Below, in pieces: positions 9,112 to 19,559 of a DNA stretch of 61,383 nucleotides (the first letter of the stretch is position 1; each line of letters opens with the position of its first letter). This stretch comes from Anaerovorax odorimutans (GTDB lineage: Bacteria > Bacillota > Clostridia > Peptostreptococcales > JAAYPU01). A model generated the notes under the pieces. That model had not been told where the DNA came from, searched no databases, and was given only the letters and a program-made list of their open reading frames with translations. Location: NCBI GenBank assembly GCA_016841185.1, contig JAENZQ010000021.1:1-61383 (forward strand). The letters are read 5' to 3'. A program made the translations under genes and the position numbers.

Positions 9112-9141
9112 GGCATATTACCTCCTTCCCTGTATTCAATA

Positions 9142-9327
9142 CTACCAACTGGCTTTCTTCACTCCGGGTATTTCTCCTTTATAAGCCAATTCTCTAAAAC
9201 ATATACGGCATATACCGAATTTTCTCAGGTATGCATGTGGTCTACCACAAATTTTACAACGTGTATATTTTCTCGTAGAATATTTTGGTTTTCTCTGCTG
9301 TTTTACAATGAGAGATTTTTTTGCCAC
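9142..9327 (-). CDS. rpsZ: 30S ribosomal protein S14, zinc type
   Basis: The 61-residue short form of S14. Two CxxC pairs ([20 protein letters not shown]) make the zinc knuckle; long S14 forms lack these and are about 89-100 residues. It starts [20 protein letters not shown] and ends GVKKASW. It sits between rplE and rpsH. Confidence 0.96.
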   Translation of the reverse strand: MAKKSLIVKQQRKPKYSTRKYTRCKICGRPHAYLRKFGICRICFRELAYKGEIPGVKKASW

Positions 9328-9338
9328 AGTCTTCCCTC

Positions 9339-9881
9339 CTATCTTGCAAATGGCATGCCCATGAGTTTTAACAATTCAAGTGCTTCTTCATCTGTCTTGG
9401 CTGAAGTTACAAATATAATATCCATGCCTTTTATTTTATCTACCTTGTCATAGTTTATTTCCGGAAAAATAAGTTGTTCCTTAATACCAAGAGCATAATT
9501 CCCTCTGCCGTCAAAGGATTTCCTGTTAACGCCTCTGAAGTCTCTTACACGCGGCAGAGCAATATTAAAGAGCTTGTCAACAAAATCATACATTCTGTCG
9601 CCTCTTAAGGTTACTTTCACTCCAACCGGGTTTCCGGCTCTCACTTTAAAATTGGCAATTGATTTCCTTGCTTTAGTGACAACAGGCCTTTGCCCACTGA
9701 TAAGTGCAAGTTCTTCAACTGCAGCTTCCAATAACTTTGCGTTATCTTTCGCTTCGCCTAAGCCCATATTTATTACAACTTTTTCAAGTTTTGGTATTTC
9801 CATTACATTGGTATACTGAAACTTTTCTTTTAAAGCATTAAATACCTGCTCCTGATATTGTTCTTTAAGTCTTACAGCCAC
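9339..9881 (-). CDS. rplE: 50S ribosomal protein L5
   Basis: L5 binds 5S rRNA and contacts the P-site tRNA and the small-subunit head. The 180 residues include the family signature [33 protein letters not shown] and the C-terminal [20 protein letters not shown]. It sits between rplX and rpsZ with a GGAGG site before the ATG. Confidence 0.97.
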   Translation of the reverse strand: MAVRLKEQYQEQVFNALKEKFQYTNVMEIPKLEKVVINMGLGEAKDNAKLLEAAVEELALISGQRPVVTKARKSIANFKVRAGNPVGVKVTLRGDRMYDFVDKLFNIALPRVRDFRGVNRKSFDGRGNYALGIKEQLIFPEINYDKVDKIKGMDIIFVTSAKTDEEALELLKLMGMPFAR

Positions 9882-9905
9882 GGTTAATTCCCTCCTTTCA
9901 AGTCA

Positions 9906-10217
9906 TTAATCCAAAATTTCACCTGTTTTTTTCGATATTCTTACTTTCTGTCCGTTTTCTTTAATCTTAAATCCTATTCTTGCAGGTGCTTTGGCCTTTG
10001 AATCCCAGATCATAACATTTGAAACATCCACAGGACCTTCCTGATGAACGATACCGGCCTGCTGAACTTTTCGAGATGCTTTCTGATGTTTGGTCTGAAC
10101 ATTTACACCTTCCACAATCACTTTATTCTCTTTTGGCAAAGCTTTAATGACTTTACCCTTTTTCCCTTTATCTTTTCCCGATATTACATAAACTAAATCG
10201 TCTTTTTTTATATTCAT
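9906..10217 (-). CDS. rplX: 50S ribosomal protein L24
   Basis: L24 is an early-assembly protein with a KOW domain at its N-terminus (DLVYVISGKDKGKKGKVIKA). The 103 residues end KENGQKVRISKKTGEILD, as expected. The ATG at 10217 lies seven bases after GGAGG; a GTG two codons earlier is too close. It lies between rplN and rplE. Confidence 0.97.
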   Translation of the reverse strand: MNIKKDDLVYVISGKDKGKKGKVIKALPKENKVIVEGVNVQTKHQKASRKVQQAGIVHQEGPVDVSNVMIWDSKAKAPARIGFKIKENGQKVRISKKTGEILD

Positions 10218-10232
10218 AGTCACACCTCCTCG

Positions 10233-10601
10233 TTATAACACTTCCGGTGCAAGTGAAATAATTTTCATAAAGTTCTTCTCCCTTAATTCTCTTGCAACAG
10301 GGCCGAATATACGTGTTCCTACGGGATTTTTATCTTCTTTGATAATAACTGCCGCATTCTGGTCAAATTTTATATAGCTCCCGTCAGCACGCCGTACTCC
10401 GCCTTTGCTTCTTACAATAACCGCTCTGACTACATTGCCTTTTTTGACAACACCTCCTGGTGTTGCGTCTTTAACAGCACATACAATTATATCTCCAATA
10501 TTCGCATACTTTCGGCTGGTTCCGCCTAAAACACGAATACAAAGCAATTCTTTTGCTCCCGAATTATCGGCAACTTTAAGACGTGTTTCTTGTTGTATCA
10601 T
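10233..10601 (-). CDS. rplN: 50S ribosomal protein L14
   Basis: L14 sits at the subunit interface and forms part of an inter-subunit bridge. The 122 residues start [20 protein letters not shown] and contain [20 protein letters not shown] and [14 protein letters not shown]. This is a fully standard bacterial L14, placed between rpsQ and rplX. Confidence 0.98.
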   Translation of the reverse strand: MIQQETRLKVADNSGAKELLCIRVLGGTSRKYANIGDIIVCAVKDATPGGVVKKGNVVRAVIVRSKGGVRRADGSYIKFDQNAAVIIKEDKNPVGTRIFGPVARELREKNFMKIISLAPEVL

Positions 10602-10621
10602 TTTCGTGCCTCCTTTCAGAA

Positions 10622-10876
10622 CTATTTAGCGCGTTCTACTATATTTACAAGTCTCCATCTTTTGTCTTTACTCAATGGCCTTGTCTCCATAATTTTTACT
10701 TTATCGCCTATTTTACATTCATTATTCTCATCATGTGCTTTGAATTTAGTCGTTCTTTTCACTGCTTTGCCATAAAGAGGATGTCTTACAAAGTCCTCTA
10801 CGGAGACGGTAATAGTTTTATCCATTTTATCGCTGACAACGTTACCGATTCTTGTTTTTCTTTTATTTCTATCCAT
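10622..10876 (-). CDS. rpsQ: 30S ribosomal protein S17
   Basis: S17 is an OB-fold primary 16S rRNA-binding protein. Its 84 residues include [20 protein letters not shown] and the signature [20 protein letters not shown]. Length is typical. It lies between rpmC and rplN, with GGAGG in front of the ATG. Confidence 0.97.
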   Translation of the reverse strand: MDRNKRKTRIGNVVSDKMDKTITVSVEDFVRHPLYGKAVKRTTKFKAHDENNECKIGDKVKIMETRPLSKDKRWRLVNIVERAK

Positions 10877-10903
10877 GGTTCACCCTCCTTCCACGTATCT
10901 ATG

Positions 10904-11107
10904 CTACGCGTTTACCTTCTTGAGCTCCATTTCCCTCAGGATGGTTTTCGCTCGAGCAATTTCCTTTTTAACGATTCTCATACGAACAGGGTTTTCAAGC
11001 TGACCGGTAGCATGTTGAAATCTAAGATTGAATAATTCGTTCTTGAGCTTCATAATCTCACTGTTAAGTTCCATATCTGTCATGTTTCGTAATTTATCAG
11101 CTTTCAT
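10904..11107 (-). CDS. rpmC: 50S ribosomal protein L29
   Basis: L29 is a two-helix protein by the peptide exit tunnel, where signal recognition particle and trigger factor dock. The 67 residues include [20 protein letters not shown], the family hallmark. Its start overlaps the end of rplP by 11 bases, pointing to translational coupling. Confidence 0.97.
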   Translation of the reverse strand: MKADKLRNMTDMELNSEIMKLKNELFNLRFQHATGQLENPVRMRIVKKEIARAKTILREMELKKVNA

Positions 11108-11540
11108 TTACTTCACCACCCTTGTCTTCTAATTCGTCACGTGATACGAATTTACATTTAATAGGAAGCTTATGAATTGCAAGGCGAATGGCTTCTCTTG
11201 CTTTTTCTTCGGATACTCCGTCAATCTCAAACAAAACTCTTCCGGGCTTAACAACTGCCACCCAATACTCAGGTGCACCTTTTCCGGCACCCATACGTAC
11301 TTCGGCAGGTTTTTTTGTTACCGGCTTGTGAGGAAATATCTGAATGTATACTTTTCCTCCCCTTTTAATGGATCTGGTCATAGCAATTCTGGCAGCTTCG
11401 ATCTGATTAGATGTAATCCATGCAGGTTCTAAAGCAATAAGACCATACTTACCATAAGCAATTTGATTGCCTTTATTTGCTGTTCCTTTCATTCTTCCTC
11501 TATGCACTCTACGACGTTTCACTCTTTTAGGCATTAACAT
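11097..11540 (-). CDS. rplP: 50S ribosomal protein L16
   Basis: L16 shapes the A-site region of the large subunit. The 147 residues start [19 protein letters not shown], with the conserved arginine-rich loop around position 80 and [20 protein letters not shown] near the C-terminus. GGAGG lies nine bases upstream. It sits between rpsC and rpmC and overlaps the latter. Confidence 0.97.
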   Translation of the reverse strand: MLMPKRVKRRRVHRGRMKGTANKGNQIAYGKYGLIALEPAWITSNQIEAARIAMTRSIKRGGKVYIQIFPHKPVTKKPAEVRMGAGKGAPEYWVAVVKPGRVLFEIDGVSEEKAREAIRLAIHKLPIKCKFVSRDELEDKGGEVNES

Positions 11541-11613
11541 CGCTATGTTCCTCCTTTCTGGTCAAGAACTGCTAAGTTTTAGCCTTAGCATTTTCCGTTT
11601 CTGATTATTCTTT

Positions 11614-12363
11614 TTACTTTACTGCTTCATCTCTTTTTCTGGAGTTTTCAGGCTTTCTCTTTGGTCTTCTTTTTCTATCTTCGGTATTATTATGATTTCT
11701 GTCTTCTGTATTACTTAAATCCCCTGAAGTCTTTGGAAGCACTTCTCCTAAGTTGATCCATACTTTTACACCGATTTTTCCGTAAGTAGTATTTGCTTCT
11801 GCAAAACCATAATCGATATCAGCTCTTAAAGTATGAAGGGGAACATTGCCTTCGCTGTATTTTTCTGTGCGGGCCATTTCCACACCGCCAAGTCTTCCAG
11901 CTGACTGGATTTTAACACCTTTGGCACCGGCTTTCATGGTTCTTCCCAGAGCCTGCTTCATTGCACGTCTGAAAGAAACCCTTCTTTCAAGTGCAAATGC
12001 AACATTTTCCGCAACTAATTGCGCATCCAATTCCGGTTTTTTGATTTCAAATACGTTCAGCATAACACTTCGTTTAATATACTTTTCCAAATCGGCTTTC
12101 AATTCATCTATACCGGTTCCGCCCCGGCCGATCACCATACCGGGTTTGGCTGTATAGATCGTAATTTTAACTTTATTGTTTGCGGCTCTTTCAATCTGAA
12201 TCTTTGAAATGCCTGCCGTATATAATCTTTTTTTAATCAAGTCTCGCAATTTATTGTCTTCAATCAGAAGATCTGCGAACTCTTTTTTATCTGCATACCA
12301 TTTTGAATCCCAGTCTTTAATAACGCCCACTCTCAATCCATGGGGGCTAACTTTTTGACCCAT
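11614..12363 (-). CDS. rpsC: 30S ribosomal protein S3 with charged C-terminal tail
   Basis: S3 lines the mRNA entry tunnel and helps unwind mRNA. The KH domain ([20 protein letters not shown]) and the C-terminal fold ([20 protein letters not shown]) are intact. At 249 residues it exceeds the usual 210-225; the surplus is a charged tail after VLPKTSG with a doubled NTEDR motif followed by lysine/arginine-rich sequence. This end is variable in the family, so the tail is probably dispensable and disordered. It lies between rplV and rplP. Confidence 0.96.
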   Translation of the reverse strand: MGQKVSPHGLRVGVIKDWDSKWYADKKEFADLLIEDNKLRDLIKKRLYTAGISKIQIERAANNKVKITIYTAKPGMVIGRGGTGIDELKADLEKYIKRSVMLNVFEIKKPELDAQLVAENVAFALERRVSFRRAMKQALGRTMKAGAKGVKIQSAGRLGGVEMARTEKYSEGNVPLHTLRADIDYGFAEANTTYGKIGVKVWINLGEVLPKTSGDLSNTEDRNHNNTEDRKRRPKRKPENSRKRDEAVK

Positions 12364-12383
12364 TCAATTCTTACCTCCTTCTA

Positions 12384-12719
12384 CTATGCTCTTTCTTTTA
12401 AAACAACTCCTATATGGCTACTTCTTTTGAGTATCATCGACGCACGTCCTTGAGAGCCAGCTCTCCATCTTTTCATAGTAGGTCCCTGGTTCGCATATAC
12501 TTCTGATACAAACAATCTGTCCGTATCCATATCATGATTGTTTTCAGCATTTGCTACAGCGGAACTGATAACTTTTTCAAGTATTTTAGCACCTTTATTG
12601 GGTGTGAATTTTAAAATTGCCAATGCTTCATTTGCATTTTTTCCTCTTACCAGATCGGTAATGGGTTTCATCTTCCTGGGAGAAATTCGTACATATTTTG
12701 CAACTGCTCTTGCTTCCAT
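12384..12719 (-). CDS. rplV: 50S ribosomal protein L22
   Basis: L22 lines the exit tunnel with its long beta-hairpin, a site of macrolide-resistance changes. The 111 residues begin MEARAVAKYVRISPRKMKPI and contain the hairpin region VYANQGPTMKRWRAGSQGRA, which looks wild type. The ATG at 12719 follows GGAGG by seven bases; an upstream in-frame ATG has no site. It lies between rpsS and rpsC. Confidence 0.96.
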   Translation of the reverse strand: MEARAVAKYVRISPRKMKPITDLVRGKNANEALAILKFTPNKGAKILEKVISSAVANAENNHDMDTDRLFVSEVYANQGPTMKRWRAGSQGRASMILKRSSHIGVVLKERA

Positions 12720-12751
12720 CGAATACCCTCCTTCCATAATCAACGTATTCT

Positions 12752-13036
12752 TTATTTCTTAACCTTTGAAGATTTTTCCTTATCCGCATGCCCTCTGTAA
12801 GTTCTTGTCGGGGCAAATTCTCCAAGTTTGTGTCCTACCATATCTTCCGTAATATAAACCGGCACATGTCTTTTTCCATCATGTACGGCTACGGTGTGCC
12901 CCACCATTTGCGGGAATATCGTAGATGCTCTGGACCATGTTTTTAAAACTTTTTTATCATTTTTATCATTCATTTCTTCTATTCTGCTTAAAAGCTTTGC
13001 TTCTACAAACGGTCCTTTTTTAAGAGATCTTCCCAT
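12752..13036 (-). CDS. rpsS: 30S ribosomal protein S19
   Basis: S19 lies in the small-subunit head. The 94 residues start [20 protein letters not shown] and contain [21 protein letters not shown] and [16 protein letters not shown], all family hallmarks. It stands between rplB and rplV in the S10 operon. Confidence 0.98.
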   Translation of the reverse strand: MGRSLKKGPFVEAKLLSRIEEMNDKNDKKVLKTWSRASTIFPQMVGHTVAVHDGKRHVPVYITEDMVGHKLGEFAPTRTYRGHADKEKSSKVKK

Positions 13037-13079
13037 TAGCTTTTCCTCCCTTCACAGACTTATGATCTGACTTTAATGA

Positions 13080-13913
13080 TTACTTCTTATTTCTCGGTTT
13101 TACAATATATTTATCAGATGATTTATTTTTCTTTCTTGTCTTATAGCCAAGCGCCGGTTTACCCCACGGCGTAACAGGTGAAGGTCTTCCTACAGGTGCT
13201 CTTCCTTCTCCTCCACCATGCGGGTGGTCATTTGGATTCATAACAGACCCTCTTACCGTAGGTCTTATTCCCATATGCCTTTTTCTTCCGGCTTTTCCCA
13301 TCATAATATTGGCATGATCAATATTTCCTACTTCACCGATGGTTGCCTTGCACTCAAGACTGACTTTTCTCATTTCACCGGATGGCAACCTCAGAGTCGC
13401 ATGCTTTCCTTCTCTCGCCATGAGCTGAGCGGAGTTTCCTGCTGCTCGAACCATTTGAGCTCCTTTTCCGGGTTTCAATTCTATATTGTGAATCACCGTA
13501 CCGACCGGAATGTTCTTAAGGGGAAGTGCGTTTCCTATCTTAATATCCACTCTTTCACCTGATATAATCGTATCCCCTACCGAAAGCTTATGGGGTGCAA
13601 TTATATATCTTTTTTCTCCATCCGCATAAACAAGCAGTGCAATATTAGCACTTCTGTTGGGATCATATTCTATGGTCTTTACTACTGCGGGAATATCATC
13701 TTTATTTCTTTTAAAATCTATCAGTCTGTATTTTCTTTTCTGACCGCCGCCTCTATGTCGAACAGTTATCTTACCATGAGCATTTCTTCCTGCTTTTTTC
13801 TTCAGGCTTACAAGCAGGGTTTTTTCGGGTTCATTTGTGGTGATCTCTTCAAATGTTGATACAGACATCCCTCTTTGACCGGGTGTAATAGGTTTATATT
13901 TTCTAATACCCAT
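13080..13913 (-). CDS. rplB: 50S ribosomal protein L2
   Basis: L2 is required for subunit association and supports the peptidyl-transferase centre. The 277 residues contain [20 protein letters not shown], the central rRNA-binding domain and the C-terminal signature [20 protein letters not shown], including the key histidine. It lies between rplW and rpsS. Confidence 0.98.
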   Translation of the reverse strand: MGIRKYKPITPGQRGMSVSTFEEITTNEPEKTLLVSLKKKAGRNAHGKITVRHRGGGQKRKYRLIDFKRNKDDIPAVVKTIEYDPNRSANIALLVYADGEKRYIIAPHKLSVGDTIISGERVDIKIGNALPLKNIPVGTVIHNIELKPGKGAQMVRAAGNSAQLMAREGKHATLRLPSGEMRKVSLECKATIGEVGNIDHANIMMGKAGRKRHMGIRPTVRGSVMNPNDHPHGGGEGRAPVGRPSPVTPWGKPALGYKTRKKNKSSDKYIVKPRNKK

Positions 13914-13952
13914 GCTGTTTCCCTCCTTCGCATTATCATTTCATTTTGTATA

Positions 13953-14243
13953 CTACATTCCCTCGAAGAATTCAATTTCCTTACTTTCGGGAGTAAGCGT
14001 TATAATCGCTTTTTTTGAATCGGCTGTCCGGCCGACATTCCGTCCCATTCTTTTCAACTTACCACGAATGTTCATAACATTTACTTTTTCAACTTCAACT
14101 CCGAAGATCTCTTCAACGGCAGCTTTAATCTGAGTTTTATTCGCTTTTTTAGCAACCTTGAAAGTGTATTTCTTATTTGTAGTATCATCCATACTTCTTT
14201 CGGTAATGATTGGTCGAATAATAATATCATAGGCTGTTGACAT
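13953..14243 (-). CDS. rplW: 50S ribosomal protein L23
   Basis: L23 surrounds the exit tunnel and is the trigger-factor docking protein. The 96 residues include [20 protein letters not shown] and [20 protein letters not shown]. Its first base overlaps the last base of rplD, so the two are probably coupled. Confidence 0.97.
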   Translation of the reverse strand: MSTAYDIIIRPIITERSMDDTTNKKYTFKVAKKANKTQIKAAVEEIFGVEVEKVNVMNIRGKLKRMGRNVGRTADSKKAIITLTPESKEIEFFEGM

Positions 14244-14866
14244 TATGCGTACACCTCCTCTATTTTGTGCACTGCATCTTGCGTAAGAATAAAACTGTTA
14301 TGATGGATAATTTCGTACACATTCATTGTCGTTACGAGTGTTGTTGTAACGCCCGGTATATTGGCAGCAGATTTGATGATATTTTCATCTTTTTGCCCCA
14401 TTACAATTAGAGCTTTCTTATCTGCTTTGATATTGGAAAGAACTTTAACCATCTCTTTGGTTTTCGGAGCTTCCATTTTTAAATCGTCCAAAACAATGAT
14501 TTCCTTTTCCGCCACTTTAGAAGTTAATGCTGATTTCATTGCAACCCTTCTTAACTTCTTGGGAAGCGTATATCTATAATCTCTTGGTTTCGGTGCAAAA
14601 ACAATGCCGCCGCCTACATGGTTGGGGGCAACGATGCTTCCTTGTCTGGCTCTGCCGGTACCTTTCTGTCTGTAAGGTTTTCTTCCGCCACCTCTGACTT
14701 CACTTCTTGTTTTTGCAGATTGAGTGCCCTGTCTCTGGTTTGCCAGATAATTTTTTACCACTTCGTGAACGGCGTATTGATTTATTTTTACTCCAAAGAC
14801 TTCATCTTTTAAATCCATTTCGCCCACATTTTCTCCGGCCATATTTAATATGCTTACTTTAGCCAT
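14243..14866 (-). CDS. rplD: 50S ribosomal protein L4
   Basis: L4 reaches the exit tunnel with an extended loop and in some bacteria autoregulates the S10 operon. The 207 residues have the loop region [20 protein letters not shown], the macrolide-interaction site, which looks wild type. It lies between rplC and rplW; a one-base overlap joins it to rplW. Confidence 0.97.
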   Translation of the reverse strand: MAKVSILNMAGENVGEMDLKDEVFGVKINQYAVHEVVKNYLANQRQGTQSAKTRSEVRGGGRKPYRQKGTGRARQGSIVAPNHVGGGIVFAPKPRDYRYTLPKKLRRVAMKSALTSKVAEKEIIVLDDLKMEAPKTKEMVKVLSNIKADKKALIVMGQKDENIIKSAANIPGVTTTLVTTMNVYEIIHHNSFILTQDAVHKIEEVYA

Positions 14867-14894
14867 TTATCTTTCCTCCCTTCTGCTGATATGC

Positions 14895-15536
14895 CTACTT
14901 ATCCTGTTTCTGCGCTTTTACAGCTTCCTGAATTCTCATTAGACCGCCTTTTGGTCCTGGAATTGCTCCTTTAAGAAGCATAACGTTTTTTTCCGGAATA
15001 ATTTTTATAATCTCGACATTCTGTACGGTAACTGTTTCATTGCCCATTCTTCCGGCACCGGTCTGACCTTTGAATACTCTTCCCGGATAAGATGTTCCAC
15101 CGAGAGAGCCGGGCCCTCTGTGATACTTTGAACCATGTGATGAAGGTCCTCTGGACTGCCCGTGTCTTTTTATCGGTCCCTGTGTTCCTTTACCCTTGGA
15201 AGTACCTGTTACATCAACTTTTTTGCCAACTTCGAAATCTTCAACCGTAATGGCCTGACCAACTTCATAGTTTTCAATATCATCTGCTCTGAATTCTGCC
15301 AAATGCTTTTTATACGGAAGATCCGCCTTTTCAAAATGACCTTTCAAAGGATTTGTAACCTTTTTCTCTTTCACTTCTCCAAATCCGATCTGTATACCTT
15401 TATAGCCGTCTTTTTCTTCATTTTTTATTTGTGTAACCGTAACCGGACCGGCTTCCACAACACTGACAGGTATAACTTCTCCTGCTTCCGTAAAAATTTG
15501 TGTCATCCCAATTTTTTTACCTAATATCGTTTTCAT
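14895..15536 (-). CDS. rplC: 50S ribosomal protein L3
   Basis: L3 is an early-assembly protein near the peptidyl-transferase centre. The 213 residues open MKTILGKKIGMTQIFTEAGE and contain the long internal loop with QSRGPSSHGSKYHRGPGSLG. It follows rpsJ after a 103-base gap holding a GATTACA/TGTAATC hairpin. AGGAGG precedes the ATG. Confidence 0.97.
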   Translation of the reverse strand: MKTILGKKIGMTQIFTEAGEVIPVSVVEAGPVTVTQIKNEEKDGYKGIQIGFGEVKEKKVTNPLKGHFEKADLPYKKHLAEFRADDIENYEVGQAITVEDFEVGKKVDVTGTSKGKGTQGPIKRHGQSRGPSSHGSKYHRGPGSLGGTSYPGRVFKGQTGAGRMGNETVTVQNVEIIKIIPEKNVMLLKGAIPGPKGGLMRIQEAVKAQKQDK

Positions 15537-15639
15537 TTTACACCTCCTATATTCTTACAGCGGATTACATTTGTAATCATACTAAGAAATGGCTAAGGAG
15601 AACCTTATTATCTATCTCAACCTTAATTCCTAGTACTTT

Positions 15640-15951
15640 CTAAAGTTTTATTTCAATATCAACGCCTGCCGGTAAATCAAGTCTCATAAGAGAATCTACT
15701 GTCTTGGGCGTAGGATTTAAAATATCAATAAGTCTTTTATGAGTTCTCTGCTCAAACTGCTCTCTGGAATCCTTATATTTGTGGACCGCTCTTAAAATCG
15801 TAATGATTTGTTTTTCAGTAGGCAGCGGAATAGGTCCTGATACATCAGCCCCTGTCTTTTTCGCGGTTTCTACTATTTTTCCTGCCGACTGGTCTAAAAT
15901 TTTGTGGTCATACGCCTTTAACCTGATTCTTATTTTTTGTCCTTGAGTCAT
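15640..15951 (-). CDS. rpsJ: 30S ribosomal protein S10
   Basis: S10 is part of the small-subunit head and, as NusE, of transcription antitermination complexes. The 103 residues begin [20 protein letters not shown] and end [16 protein letters not shown]. The frame stays open 19 codons further upstream, but the ATG at 15951 has AAGGAGG ten bases ahead and gives the canonical length. It is the first gene of the S10-spc-alpha superoperon, about 190 bases downstream of the predicted transcription start. Confidence 0.97.
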   Translation of the reverse strand: MTQGQKIRIRLKAYDHKILDQSAGKIVETAKKTGADVSGPIPLPTEKQIITILRAVHKYKDSREQFEQRTHKRLIDILNPTPKTVDSLMRLDLPAGVDIEIKL

Positions 15952-16142
15952 TGCTTTTTTACCTCCTTTTTCGCACGTTATGACTTTAATCGCACGAAGG
16001 GCCTTCATACACTCATCCGGGTGTTTCCTCTTTTTTTTATTAAGGTGTACAAATACCCGTCGCCCGTTTCTTGAACGGACATTCTCAGCAGAAATTCCCT
16101 GGATTCAGCAACCTTCTGCTTCATCGCTGTCCTAAAGCATGC
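15952..16142 (-). promoter_or_regulatory. Structured 5' leader of the S10 operon
   Basis: Between the predicted start point (about 16142) and rpsJ lies a leader of about 190 bases. It contains an outer GGACA/TGTCC pairing enclosing a GCAGAA/TTCTGC stem, and a short ACAC/GTGT pairing close to the ribosome-binding site. An S10 leader RNA has been described from comparative genomics in Clostridia and related Firmicutes; position and size fit, but I cannot confirm the consensus by eye. Confidence 0.5.
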
Positions 16143-16148
16143 CATAAT

Positions 16149-16177
16149 ATTATATTACTGTTTTATCAGAAAATCAA
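16149..16177 (-). promoter_or_regulatory. Sigma-A promoter of the S10-spc-alpha operon
   Basis: On the minus strand TTGATT (16177-16172) and TATAAT (16154-16149) are separated by exactly 17 bases. It lies downstream of tuf copy 1 and points at rpsJ, giving the ribosomal-protein superoperon its own start independent of the str operon. Confidence 0.85.
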
Positions 16178-16190
16178 GTATATTTTTTTA

Positions 16191-16225
16191 GGCTTGCATT
16201 CAATCTGACAGAGTGAATGCAAGCC
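16191..16225 (-). other. 12-bp perfect hairpin after tuf copy 1, no T run
   Basis: GGCTTGCATTCA pairs fully with TGAATGCAAGCC around an 11-base loop, 12 bases after the tuf stop. On the minus strand it is followed by an A run instead of T, so it does not fit a standard intrinsic terminator; the T run is on the other side and would serve plus-strand transcription. It may stabilise or process the 3' end of the fusA-tuf message. Confidence 0.6.
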
Positions 16226-16237
16226 GTCAAAACTTTG

Positions 16238-17431
16238 TTATTCAATAACAGATGTTACAACTCCGGAAGCAACCGTTCTTCCGCCTTCTCTTATGGCAAA
16301 TCTTAAGCCTTCTTCCATTGCAATGGGTGTAATCAATTCGATGTCCATTTTAATGTGGTCGCCAGGCATACACATTTCCGTGCCTTCCGGTAATTTTACG
16401 GTTCCTGTAACGTCTGTCGTCCTGAAATAAAACTGCGGTCTGTATCCGTTAAAGAACGGTGTATGCCGTCCGCCCTCTTCCTTTTTCAGTACATATACCT
16501 GGGCATTGAATTTTGTATGGGGTTTGATGGTCTTTGGTGCTGCAAGTACCTGGCCTCTTTCGATTTCTGTTCTTTGTACACCTCTTAAAAGTACGCCTAC
16601 ATTGTCTCCGGCCTGTGCCTGATCCAACAGCTTTCTAAACATTTCTACCCCTGTTACAACTACTTTTCTTGCTTCATCCGTCAGCCCTACGATTTCTACT
16701 TCATCCTGTACTTTCAGTACGCCTCTGTCTACTTTTCCTGTTGCTACGGTTCCTCTTCCTGTAATGGAGAATACATCTTCCACAGGCATCAGGAACGGTT
16801 TGTCCGTATCTCTTTCCGGTTCTGGTATATAGGAATCCACCGCTTCATAAAGCTCTATGATTTTATCTCCCCATGGGCCTTCGGGATCATTCAATGCTTC
16901 AAGAGCAGATCCTCTGATTACAGGTGTATCGTCTCCGGGGAATTCATATTCATCAAGAAGCTCTCTTACTTCCATTTCTACCAAGTCTAATAATTCTTCA
17001 TCATCTACCATGTCACATTTGTTCAGGAATACTACGATGTATGGAACACCTACCTGTCTGGATAACAGAATATGTTCTCTTGTCTGAGGCATGGGGCCGT
17101 CTGTGGCCGCTACCACCATGATCGCACCATCCATCTGGGCGGCTCCTGTAATCATGTTCTTTACATAGTCCGCATGTCCCGGGCAGTCTACATGTGCATA
17201 GTGCCTGTTCGGTGTTTCATATTCTACGTGTGCTGTAGATATGGTGATACCTCTTTCTTTTTCTTCCGGTGCTTTGTCGATTTCATCAAATGCGATTGCG
17301 TTTCCAAGTCCGTATCTTAAGTGTAATGTTTTTGTTATCGCTGCTGTCAGTGTTGTTTTGCCGTGGTCTACATGTCCTATTGTTCCAATGTTTACATGGG
17401 GTTTGTTTCTTTCAAATTTTGCTTTTCCCAT
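16238..17431 (-). CDS. tuf: Elongation factor Tu, copy 1 (str operon)
   Basis: EF-Tu delivers aminoacyl-tRNA to the ribosome. The 397 residues have G1 [11 protein letters not shown]3 DCPGHADY and G4 NKCD, followed by the two beta-barrel domains ([18 protein letters not shown] and [18 protein letters not shown]). It follows fusA by 16 bases with GGAGG ahead of its ATG. The protein is identical to copy 2 at 32.5 kb, and the DNA matches wherever I compared it, from the ribosome-binding site to just past the stop. This points to recent gene conversion. Confidence 0.98.
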   Translation of the reverse strand: MGKAKFERNKPHVNIGTIGHVDHGKTTLTAAITKTLHLRYGLGNAIAFDEIDKAPEEKERGITISTAHVEYETPNRHYAHVDCPGHADYVKNMITGAAQMDGAIMVVAATDGPMPQTREHILLSRQVGVPYIVVFLNKCDMVDDEELLDLVEMEVRELLDEYEFPGDDTPVIRGSALEALNDPEGPWGDKIIELYEAVDSYIPEPERDTDKPFLMPVEDVFSITGRGTVATGKVDRGVLKVQDEVEIVGLTDEARKVVVTGVEMFRKLLDQAQAGDNVGVLLRGVQRTEIERGQVLAAPKTIKPHTKFNAQVYVLKKEEGGRHTPFFNGYRPQFYFRTTDVTGTVKLPEGTEMCMPGDHIKMDIELITPIAMEEGLRFAIREGGRTVASGVVTSVIE

Positions 17432-17447
17432 TTTTTAATCCTCCTAA

Positions 17448-19514
17448 TCATTTCTTCATAATCTTTTCAACCAGACCTGCAGGTACTTTTTCAAAGTGAT
17501 CAAATTGCATAACGTACACACCTCTTCCCTGAGTTCTGGACCTTAAATCTGTAGCATATCCAAACATTTCAGATAAAGGCACATATCCTTTTATAATCTG
17601 TGCGCCTGCTCTTGTTTCCATGCCTTCTATTTTGCCCCTTCTGGAGTTAATGTCACCAATTACATCACCCATATACTCCTCAGGTACAGTTACTTCTATT
17701 TTGAAATAGGGTTCCAGGAGTGCCGGATTTGACTTTTTCATCGCTTCCCGAAAAGCCATAGAACCTGCAATTTTAAATGCCATTTCAGACGAGTCAACTT
17801 CATGGTAAGAACCATCATAAAGTTCAACTTTAACGTCTACAACAGGATAACCTGCTAAAGCACCGTTTTGCATGGCTTCTTTAATACCATCCTCAACTTT
17901 CGGTATATATTCCTTTGGAATAGCACCGCCAACAATGGAATTAACAAATTCAAATCCCTGTCCCGATTCCATTGGAGATACTTTGATTTTGACGTGCCCA
18001 TACTGTCCGCGGCCGCCGCTTTGTTTTGCATATTTGTGATCGATATCTGCATAGCTTGTTATAGTTTCTTTATAAGCAACCTGCGGTTTTCCGACATTCG
18101 CTTCAACTTTGAACTCCCTTAAAAGCCTGTCGACAATGATTTCAAGATGTAGTTCTCCCATTCCTGCAATAATTGTCTGGCCGGTGTCTTCATTGGTAAA
18201 TGTTCTGAAAGTCGGATCTTCTTCTGCAAGTTTCGCAAGAGCCAGACCCATTTTCTCCTGTCCGGCTTTGGTTTTCGGCTCAATGGCGATTTCAATCACC
18301 GGCTCCGGAAAACTCATGGATTCCAGTATAACAGGACTGTTTTCATCACAAAGCGTATCTCCGGTGGTAGTATCCTTAAACCCTACTGCAGCAGCAATAT
18401 CACCTGCATAAACTTCGGCTATATCTTCTCTTCGATTTGCATGCATCTGAAGGATACGTCCGATTCTTTCCTTTTTTCCTTTTGTAGAATTATATACATA
18501 AGAACCCGAATTTAATTTTCCTGAATAAACCCGGAAAAAAGCCAGTTTTCCTACAAACGGATCTGCCATGATCTTAAAGGCTAATGCTGAGAAAGGTTCC
18601 TGCTCGTCAGCCTTTCTTTCCATTACCTCCTCTGTCTCCGGATGTATCCCTTTTATAGCCGGAATATCCAAAGGAGAAGGAAGGTAATCTACTACAGCAT
18701 CCAATAACAGCTGAACACCTTTATTCTTGTATGCCGATCCGCAACATACAGGTACCATCTCATTAGAAACGGTCATTTTGCGTATTGCCGTTCTTACTTC
18801 ATCCGGAGAGATTTCCTCGCCTTCCAAGTACTTCATCATTAATTCTTCGTCGGCATCCGCCACTGCTTCGAGCAAGTTTACTTTCCATTCATCGGCCAAA
18901 CTTTTTAAGTCTTCAGGAATATCAACAATGTCCATTACTCTACCAAGATCATCTTTATAGATTCTTGCATTCATCTCTACCAGATCGATAATTCCGGTAA
19001 AGGTATCTTCTTTTCCAATGGGTATCTGAATGGGTACTGCATTTGCTTTCAGTCTTTCACGCATCATCTTCACAACATTCAAAAAATCTGCGCCTAAAAT
19101 ATCCATTTTATTGATAAAGGCCATCCTGGGCACTCTATACTTTTCAGCCTGTCTCCAGACTGTTTCAGACTGAGGCTCGACTCCGCCTTTTGCACAAAAA
19201 ACTGCCACGGTGCCATCCAGCACACGAAGAGATCTCTCAACTTCAACTGTAAAGTCAACATGTCCTGGCGTATCGATAATATTTATTCGTGTGTCTTTCC
19301 ACTGAGCAGTTGTTGCAGCTGAAGTAATGGTAATGCCTCTTTCCTGCTCCTGTTCCATCCAGTCCATTGTGGCAGCCCCTTCATGGACCTCTCCCAGTTT
19401 ATGGGTTCTGCCCGTATAGAATAATATTCTTTCTGTTGTTGTTGTTTTTCCTGCGTCGATATGTGCCATAATACCGATATTCCTAGTCTTTTCTAAGGGG
19501 AATTGTCTAGGCAT
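17448..19514 (-). CDS. fusA: Elongation factor G
   Basis: EF-G drives ribosomal translocation with GTP hydrolysis. The 688 residues show G1 [16 protein letters not shown]3 [16 protein letters not shown] and G4 NKMD, then domains II-V including [20 protein letters not shown] in domain IV. Length is typical. It lies between rpsG and tuf, as in str operons throughout bacteria. Confidence 0.98.
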   Translation of the reverse strand: MPRQFPLEKTRNIGIMAHIDAGKTTTTERILFYTGRTHKLGEVHEGAATMDWMEQEQERGITITSAATTAQWKDTRINIIDTPGHVDFTVEVERSLRVLDGTVAVFCAKGGVEPQSETVWRQAEKYRVPRMAFINKMDILGADFLNVVKMMRERLKANAVPIQIPIGKEDTFTGIIDLVEMNARIYKDDLGRVMDIVDIPEDLKSLADEWKVNLLEAVADADEELMMKYLEGEEISPDEVRTAIRKMTVSNEMVPVCCGSAYKNKGVQLLLDAVVDYLPSPLDIPAIKGIHPETEEVMERKADEQEPFSALAFKIMADPFVGKLAFFRVYSGKLNSGSYVYNSTKGKKERIGRILQMHANRREDIAEVYAGDIAAAVGFKDTTTGDTLCDENSPVILESMSFPEPVIEIAIEPKTKAGQEKMGLALAKLAEEDPTFRTFTNEDTGQTIIAGMGELHLEIIVDRLLREFKVEANVGKPQVAYKETITSYADIDHKYAKQSGGRGQYGHVKIKVSPMESGQGFEFVNSIVGGAIPKEYIPKVEDGIKEAMQNGALAGYPVVDVKVELYDGSYHEVDSSEMAFKIAGSMAFREAMKKSNPALLEPYFKIEVTVPEEYMGDVIGDINSRRGKIEGMETRAGAQIIKGYVPLSEMFGYATDLRSRTQGRGVYVMQFDHFEKVPAGLVEKIMKK

Positions 19515-19559
19515 AATAAATCCCTCCTTTCCTGCAATAATAAGTATATATAATGTTCG

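Noticed and set aside
16857-17499. Antisense open frames inside tuf, repeated in the second copy
   Set aside because: They are present twice only because tuf is duplicated; they have no ribosome-binding sites and lie wholly opposite a highly conserved gene.
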